Below, in pieces: positions 57,491 to 64,000 of a DNA stretch of 64,000 bases. Source of the DNA: Prinia subflava (lineage: Eukaryota > Chordata > Aves > Passeriformes > Cisticolidae); NCBI RefSeq assembly GCF_021018805.1, contig NC_086254.1, positions 30,131,300-30,195,299 of the forward strand, read 5' to 3'. A model generated the notes under the pieces. That model had not been told where the DNA came from. It made no database searches and worked only from the letters and a program-made list of their open reading frames with translations. Numbering within the stretch: position 1 is the first letter of the stretch; the number at the start of each line of letters is the position of its first letter. The position numbers and the translations under genes were made by a program.

Positions 57491-60400
57491 GCCATGCAAG
57501 ATGGGAGGAAAGTGCTCAGGCACTTCCCAGAACACCTCCAAGGTCACTTGTCCCAACGGGGAGCAAGTCCAGGCCATTTGGCACATGCAGAGTAGGGCAA
57601 ATGTCCCCAGACAGCTCCTGTTCCTCCAGTGGCACAAGGCAGACAAAATCTCTGCCTGTGGCAGGGGTGGAGACTGATGAGAAACTCCCTCTCATGGTGT
57701 TGTGTGTCCAGTCCATCTTGGAAAGGTGGAGATCTGCTGCAGACAAATGGCCAGACCTCCAGGAGCCCCATTAGGATTGTCACTGGGATGCTATTCCCAA
57801 ATTGCATGGGCCACAGCAGCCCAAGAGCCAGGCTGGTTTTGTCTTCTAGGCCAAGGTACCACTCACCCTTTGCTAATGGCTGTGGCAAATCAGGGTCTCC
57901 ACACATCCTCCACATCCATGTGGCACTAAGGGCACTGCCTTAAACACCCATCAGCAGCAAAACCCACATAGCCCCATCTTTCAGAGCCAAGATTGTCTCT
58001 GCTCCCTGACCTGACTCCAGGGACTCTGCAAAGAAGCTGCAATGGATGGAGGAAGACCTTCCTCAGGGCTGTACAGAGAGCACAGAAAAGTCATTGCTAT
58101 CATCTCCCAAGATTCACCTTCTTTCCAGTTGGAAAAACTGACTAACTTTGTCTTTCCCAGACACTGCTAACAAAGCAAGAACAACCTCGAGCTCAGACTT
58201 GTCTCCCCCGTTCTTGTCAGTATCTGTTATAGCTGAATAATGTGGACACATGGTGGCATACCCTCTGGTACAAGGCACATGTGGCTTTCCAGCATGATCC
58301 AGATTAATCAGTATAATTACCAGGCAAGAGGACACTCACAGCATCACATAAATACCACTGAACCTGCTCCAACAGCAGACTCTCTTCGGGTGATAAAAAC
58401 AAAGCAGGACAAAGCACTCAGCAGGTAACTGCCTTCCAGGAATCCCATCATTATGGACTTTGCTCTGCTCCCAGGTACTTCCAGGTCAGATGTCCACATC
58501 CTCAGAGACTGTCTGGACAAGGCACCTTCCAGCTGAGGGCAGGAGGAGCAATAAGCCAGAAAGTCATGGAGTAACAAACAGGAGCTATCCTAAGGAGGTT
58601 CCTGATCCATCTACAGCTCAAAGCAGGCAGTCTTCAAAGGCACATGAGATTTCCCTGGGCCATAAAGAGTCAAGTTTTTAACATCTCCAGGGATGGAAGT
58701 GCCACCATCATGGTGATAAGCCTGGTCTTCCTGCCATTTGGGTCTTTAAACTGTGCATGCCTGAGAAGGATCTGGGTTTGTCTCCTCTATCTCTCTCTTA
58801 TTTAGCTGGATAAAAACAGATTTATTTCTGCCAGCAGCCTGGTCAGTTAGATCAAACCCATCTCTGCCTCAGGCCAGGAATGGCAAGGCACCTGCCAAAC
58901 AGACTGCAGATTCCTCACCTGTGCCCTCATCTGCCTGCAGGGACACAGAAGTACCAATATATCTGCCAGGACATGAGTCCTGCTGGAAGAACATATCCTG
59001 GAGGAGGTCAGCCTTTGCAGAAGAGGTCTTGGCCCCAAGAACCAGCATTTCAGCCACTCTGCAGCTCCCCATCCTGTCCTTCAGCTCAGCACAATTTGGG
59101 AGGCAGAAGCTAAAGGTGCTTTGAGTGCAGTATGAGGAAAGGGTCAGGAAGTTCATGGAGCACCTAACGAGGGCTTGTTCCAGGCTGCAATCAGCCTTGC
59201 CCATGCCAGTGCAGAGACAGCACATTCACCCTTCCTTTGTCTCTTCTTTTAGCAGCTAAGTCCCTCATCACTTAACATTAATTCCCTTGGCACATTAGGA
59301 GATATGCTCTAATTTCCTCAAGATGACCAAACATACAATTTGGTCCCAAATCAGCTGAAGTTCCTGCACAAGTCTCAGAAAAGGGCTGTTAATGTTCAAT
59401 CTCACTAACAAGAGGAATCCCTTAAATAAATGTGGCTTCTCTGCAGACTCTTGTGCCTTGCACTCAGACTCCCTTTGTGCCTGTGCACAGCTCTGGTGGA
59501 TAAGGGACAGGGATGGGGCACAGACCTGCACAAGCCCCTGGGCACACAGGAACACACATGTACTGCTCCATCTGTGTTCCCAGGCACCAAGGAGCATTTC
59601 TAACAAACTGGAAAGAGCAGCAGAGAAACATGTTTTGCCTCCCACCACCATATCACACAGATGAACAGCTCATCAGCCCAGCTCAGTGTGCAGCAGGCTC
59701 CCAGACACAGCTCCTCTCCCAGTCCAGCCTTGCTGCTCCAGGACCAGGGCTGAGATCTGTCTCCAAACAAAGCAAAGCTGGCCTGTAGGGATGAAAAAAC
59801 TAAGGACTGCACACAAATAACCATCAGCTTCATCCCGGCAGGTCAGTATCTCCATTCTCCCTGGCATAAAAAGTTCCAAGCCCTTACCAGCTCAGTCTTT
59901 AAATCAGGACACAGGCTCTAGAACTCAGGAGCTGGTTTAAGTCATCACAGATGCCAGACTGCATTTCAAATACCTTCTGAGTTCTTCTACCTTTTTCCTA
60001 CATTCAGCAGAGTGACAGATTTGAAGAACAACCTCTCCCTTGTGGTAAAAAGCCAGGTTCCCATGCATAGCCCCAAACTGATACCTGGATTTAAGGAATG
60101 CACCAGACATCACAAAACCTGTGGTGTTACATGCTCTGGTTGCTCTATAGCATTCAATATCCCTACAAAGGGATGCACAAGACTGCTGGAAACAGGGGCA
60201 CAGGTTGTGGGGTGCTGAGCAGTTCCAGGTTCCCTCCCAAGGAAGGCTGTGGGCAAGGGATCACAGGCAGCAGTGAGTCTGCAGCCACACTGCCCAGGGA
60301 TGAGAAAGGGCACTGCAAAGGACATGAGCACAGGACAGACATGAGCACAGCTGCCTGCCAAACGAGAGATTTGCCCCTATAAAGGTGAATAATCTGCAGT

Positions 60401-61609
60401 GGTACAGAGAATTCAGGGTGATAGAAAGCAGCATGAAAACAGCCTGAGGATCTAAATGCACGATTTTTTCCTCTCACATAAATGCACTGAGAGTGCCTCC
60501 ACTCAGGTGCATGTCTCCATACTGGAAAAGCATAAGCCTGAAAGATCTTGGTGAGAATGAGATTCCTGGAGCTGGAACAGGAGCTGCCACTAAACCTCCC
60601 ACCCTGTGTAACTCCGGGCAGAGCTGGGCTCATGGCTCAGCAGCAGTGAGGGGGACTCTGTTGTCAGATTAGCACTCTCACCCAGAGCCAACACCCAGCA
60701 CAGCAGCAGAAGAGGCGGCTTCTCACTGGAAACAGCAGGGCAGAGCTGTGTGCTGGGCACTGTGAGAGCTCAGCCTCCTCAGCAGATCAGGGCAGCCACA
60801 GCACACTGCTGCTCACCTGCTGCAAGGAGCAAAGATTGGCTGCACCCTGTCTGAGTGAGGAGGGCAGCACAAAGCTTACAAAGCTTAATGTCTGCAGGCT
60901 CTTGCAACAAGCCACAGGGATATTCTTACAGTTGGCAAGAAAATCTTGCCTCAAAAGCTTATGCATACAAAGCTCTCCACTCACACAAAAAAAGCCAGCC
61001 TAGACCTTCAGCACACACAGGTGAAGTTCTTGAACCTGATCTGGTGTACACAACACAAGTTTCAGTCTGTGGAACTAATCTCAAAGCACGAGAGTGTATA
61101 TGAAAGAAAGAAAACCTCATGTGCATCAGCTGTGCTTTCTCTTCACCACCATTTAATTCTGGAATCTTCCTACAGCATAAATACTGCTGCTCCCACTATT
61201 CCAGTGGAGCCATTCAGATGCTTGTCTCCCTCCAAAAGGACCCGAGATGCATTCAAGGCTTGCTGAGTGGCAGGACTTGGCACAGCACAGCACGCAGACG
61301 GTTTGGGTCTGCCTGTGAAAGGTCCATTGAATACGAAATCCCAGCTGAACACTGCAGCTAGAAACATCCAAGAGCAGAGGCAAAGCTACACACGGTTCAT
61401 GTTCTGTACTCAAGCATGGAAACCACTTTTGTACACGCCATACCTGTGGTATGAAGGAGGGTATGAAAAGAGCACCAGACAAGGAGGGAAGTAAGAACCT
61501 GTGCTGGAAGGAGTCAGGGGCTGAGGTGGTGTGCAAGGCAGCACATGCATGCATGGAGCTGCAAGAAATGGCAGAGAAGGAGGTCAAAACCAAAAAGGGA
61601 AATCAAATT

Positions 61610-61740
61610 GTTCTTCATTATCATATATTATAAGAAATGTAACATGCCAGGTTTTTATGGTTCTTTTTATGGCCATTAATAACAATGGTGGCTCTGAGAG
61701 CTGCGCTGCTGCTATGGATAATTAAATCTTACGCTCAGGG
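61610..61740. promoter_or_regulatory. AT-rich island in intron 4 (candidate CNE)
   Basis: This AT-rich stretch has ATTAATAA and GATAATTAAA homeodomain-type cores bordered by GC-rich sequence. No coding potential was seen. The call is from composition and motifs only. Confidence 0.3.
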
Positions 61741-63224
61741 CAGAAGCTGGGCCACCCCAGGCAATCAGACCTGGATTCCCCTGTGCAGCATAAAGACTTA
61801 TTCTAACAGAATCAGAGTGGGAGCAGGCTGGGGTGTGCTTGGATGGATATGACACCATCAGCCCCCGCAGCACTGCTGCATCCACATGGGCCAGCGCTGA
61901 CAGAGGGCATAGGACAGGCTGCAGCCACAACTTGAGTGGCTGAGGGGCAGAGCTGCAGCCCTGCAGGTCCTGCAGGGCTGGTGACACAGCTGCCACAGGC
62001 CATTTGCAGCTCAGACACCACCAGAGTCTGCCCCAACACCTGTGCTAGCAGCCGGATATCCTGGGAACAGACGTGCTCAAGAGGGGCAGGAGCCTTCTGC
62101 AGACTGTCAGCAATTCTGCCTTTATGAAATGCAAGCAAGCAAAACAGTAAATCAACCCCCCAGTGTATGAAACAGCCAGCTTGAGAATTAAGACACAAAA
62201 AGTCAAGGAATCAAGAAGCTTGGATTCCCAGAGTGACATTAATTCTCACCACAGTCCCGCAGGGCACATTTTAGTTTATGCCTTAATACAGAGCATTAAT
62301 GTGGCAGGAAGCTGAGCCTCTGCACGTCCTGGCTTGTGCAGTTTGCTCCCCAGTGGTCCCTCTCCATTCTAGCAGCCAGACTTCCACTCACACAAATCTG
62401 TCTGAGATTAACAGGATCTCACGTGCACCTGAATTTTCAGTGTTTAGCCTATTGTTCCTACACACACAATATAAAACAAAGCAAATGTGGGAGAGAAGAG
62501 AGCCCAGGTGTAACAGCTCCTGAGCACAGAGTGAGTACAGCCCCAACCTGCTGCTTGTGCCCTCTCCCCACTGCACCAGCCTCAGTCCAGACAAAGGCAT
62601 TTCCCACCACATGCCACAGTGCTGATGTCAGGTGTGTGTAGGAGCTCCCAAACTCCCAAACCTGAGCCTTCCTCCAGCAGCAGCCAGGCTGGTGGCAGAG
62701 CCAGGGCTGGGACCAGCTTCCCCCTGTGCACCAGGGCATTGTTAGGAGGTGCAGGGTTTCTTGCAGATGCAGAGGTTCAGGCACACAGACCTTACACTCT
62801 CCTTACACCAGCATCTCCAAACAAATTTCACTCTAACTTACATAAAAACAGCCTTAGAAAATATCTATCAGCACAGACACAGATCAGCCTGACAGAGATT
62901 TGGTACTTCAGCCCAGGGGTCGATCAGTCTATGCCACTGTGGTTCAGCAAAAGGGTGGGGAGGACTTTGCTGTCCAGTTTTCCAACACAAGCTGCAGCTC
63001 CTCAGCCTGCTTGTCCTTTGACAAATTTTCATTAAACTATGGGCACTTTACTACATGCTTTGTGCCTTAAATATCCCTTATTAGCATTTGAGTGTCTTCC
63101 CTCCTTAGCAAGCTTGTGAGGCTCCCATTAAGGGTAATGAGAGTCAAACTCCTGGGAGGCAAGGAGAAATATACCCCAACATCTCCTGGTTATGGTCTAC
63201 TCTAACCAGTATGTCAGAGCATCA

Positions 63225-63390
63225 TCTGCCAGGGATTTATTGCAAAGGCATTTTACAACAGGCTCTATTATAAGTTATTAAGGAATGGAGCAGCTTCTAC
63301 TGTTCTTTCATTAAATATTAATAGAACATTTATAAACCTATCCTTAAATTAAAGTGTTACCTTTAATCAAAGCCCTGGTGATAACGATGC
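63225..63390. promoter_or_regulatory. AT-rich island near exon 4 (candidate CNE)
   Basis: This AT-rich block lies in intron 4, about 300 bases from exon 4. It contains several ATTAA-type homeodomain cores and, at 63365-63372, AATCAAAG, which fits the TCF/LEF core. Its sharp contrast with the GC-rich surroundings suggests constraint, but this is inference from composition only. Confidence 0.35.
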
Positions 63391-63703
63391 AGCCTTTGGT
63401 AAGGCCCCTTTGGTAGTACTTAAACCTTCCACACCGAAGTTTTATGTGCCTGTGGGGGCATTCCTGCTCCAGGCAGAGAGGATCTCTGGCCAGAGCAGGT
63501 GCAGACCAGGCATTCTGGGCTGGCAGCTGCAGATCCTGCCAGAGGCAGGGCACGGAGCTGGGCAGCAGCCTGAGCAGGGCTGCTGAGCTTCCTCCAACAG
63601 CACCAGTGGCCAGCAGGGAGGCACAGAGCTGCTGGCTCACAGCCATGCCCAGCACACAGCCACTGTCAGGGCTCCTGGCCCAGCCCAGCTGGGTGCTGCT
63701 CAC

Positions 63704-63823
63704 CTGTTTTGCTGTCCACAGTGAAGTGCTGCTCCCCCTCCAGCACACTGTAGACTACCCGGGCACTGCTCCCATAGGTGGGGTCGTCGGCATCAGAGGC
63801 CATCACCTGCATCACAGAGGTGC
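63704..63823 (-). CDS. CDH22: CDH22 exon 4: cadherin repeat EC2, first half
   Basis: This 120-base exon starts with two bases that complete a glycine codon and ends with one base of the next glycine codon. It encodes [19 protein letters not shown] and continues through a [22 protein letters not shown] strand. The ASDADDP motif is the DXD calcium-binding element of EC2. The acceptor is a pyrimidine tract ending TGCAG and the donor is GTGAGC. The length of 120 is the usual size of this exon in type II cadherins. The protein is nearly identical to human CDH22 here, with small changes such as EGEQ for DGEH. It is the most 5' coding exon in the window. Confidence 0.97.
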
Positions 63824-64000
63824 CTGCACAGGGACAAGGAGGAAAACAGAAAGTCAGGCAGGAGTTTAGAAGAGCAACACAGACCTCAGAGCAGAGCCTA
63901 ACACTGATTGCTTGCAAATGAAGAGGGAAAAGAGAACAGCTGGGTGCAAATGCAGCATCACCTCCCCAGCACATGCCTGGAAGCCAGGACTGCAGACACT
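63824..64000 (-). other. CDH22: CDH22 intron 3, partial
   Basis: This is the last part of the intron upstream of exon 4. On the minus strand it ends in a polypyrimidine tract and CAG directly before base 63823. No exon is visible in these 177 bases. The exon encoding EC1 must lie beyond the window. Confidence 0.85.

Larger units (their letters stand above)
54677..63703 (-). other. CDH22: CDH22 intron 4 (9.0 kb)
   Basis: This large intron has the donor GTGAGC and the acceptor TTTTCAG. Most of it is GC-balanced sequence with no coding signature on either strand. It holds several AT-rich islands, at about 55780-56000, 57310-57490, 61610-61740 and 63225-63390. Two perfect inverted repeats, at 55811-55831 and 57339-57352, lie within them. 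No CR1 or DNA transposon was recognised. Confidence 0.9.
26170..64000 (-). other. CDH22: CDH22 gene, partial (exons 4-12, 3' UTR)
   Basis: This is the 3' two-thirds of a type II classical cadherin, a calcium-dependent homophilic adhesion protein of the plasma membrane that links to actin through catenins. Nine exons on the minus strand join in frame to about 631 residues covering EC2 to EC5, the transmembrane helix and the cytoplasmic tail. Their lengths match the type II cadherin exon pattern, and every intron has GT and AG ends. The assignment to CDH22 rather than another type II cadherin rests on near-identity, from memory, to human CDH22. Examples are [20 protein letters not shown] in EC2, [19 protein letters not shown] at the end of EC2, and FNRQEQDV in EC5. 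Human CDH22 has about 828 residues, so roughly the first 197 are outside the window. Exon numbers are inferred from the human gene. Confidence 0.97.

Noticed and set aside
1..64000. tRNA, rRNA, CRISPR, phage or bacterial operon
   Set aside because: No cloverleaf boxes, spaced direct repeats or dense co-directional bacterial frames were found. The spliced cadherin gene shows this is animal nuclear DNA.

Overview
This is vertebrate nuclear DNA, most likely from a bird or another sauropsid. It is GC-rich, poor in interspersed repeats, and built of short exons separated by introns with standard GT/AG borders. One degenerate fragment near 25.8 kb looks like the tail of a CR1 LINE, the main retroposon of birds and reptiles. 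There is no operon structure, CRISPR array or bacterial element.

The only gene I can support is CDH22 (cadherin-22, PB-cadherin), a type II classical cadherin on the minus strand. Nine consecutive coding exons run from 63823 down to the stop codon at 28663-28665. They have lengths of 120, 168, 188, 254, 137, 122, 118, 252 and 539 bases, and all splice phases agree. By alignment from memory to the human protein they are exons 4 to 12. They encode the second to fifth extracellular cadherin repeats, the transmembrane helix and the whole catenin-binding tail, about 631 residues. The signal peptide, propeptide, most of the first cadherin repeat and the promoter lie beyond base 64000. A strong AATAAA on the minus strand at 26189-26194 would end a 3' UTR of about 2.5 kb.

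Layout: 1 to about 26.2 kb is gene-free flank 3' of CDH22 (in human the next gene on this side is CD40, not visible here). It is GC-rich filler interrupted by sharply bounded AT-rich islands with homeodomain, GATA, octamer and OTX-type motifs, which look like conserved non-coding elements. 26.2-28.7 kb is the inferred 3' UTR, including a CpG-dense patch. 28.7-63.8 kb is the CDH22 exon-intron body, with large introns 4, 7, 8 and 10 holding similar AT-rich islands. 63.8-64 kb is the start of intron 3.

The parts make one picture: a calcium-dependent cell-adhesion gene, known to be neural in mammals, flanked and interspersed by candidate distal regulatory elements. I found no convincing nested gene, RNA gene or novel multi-gene system. 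All island calls rest on composition and motifs read by eye, not on alignment.
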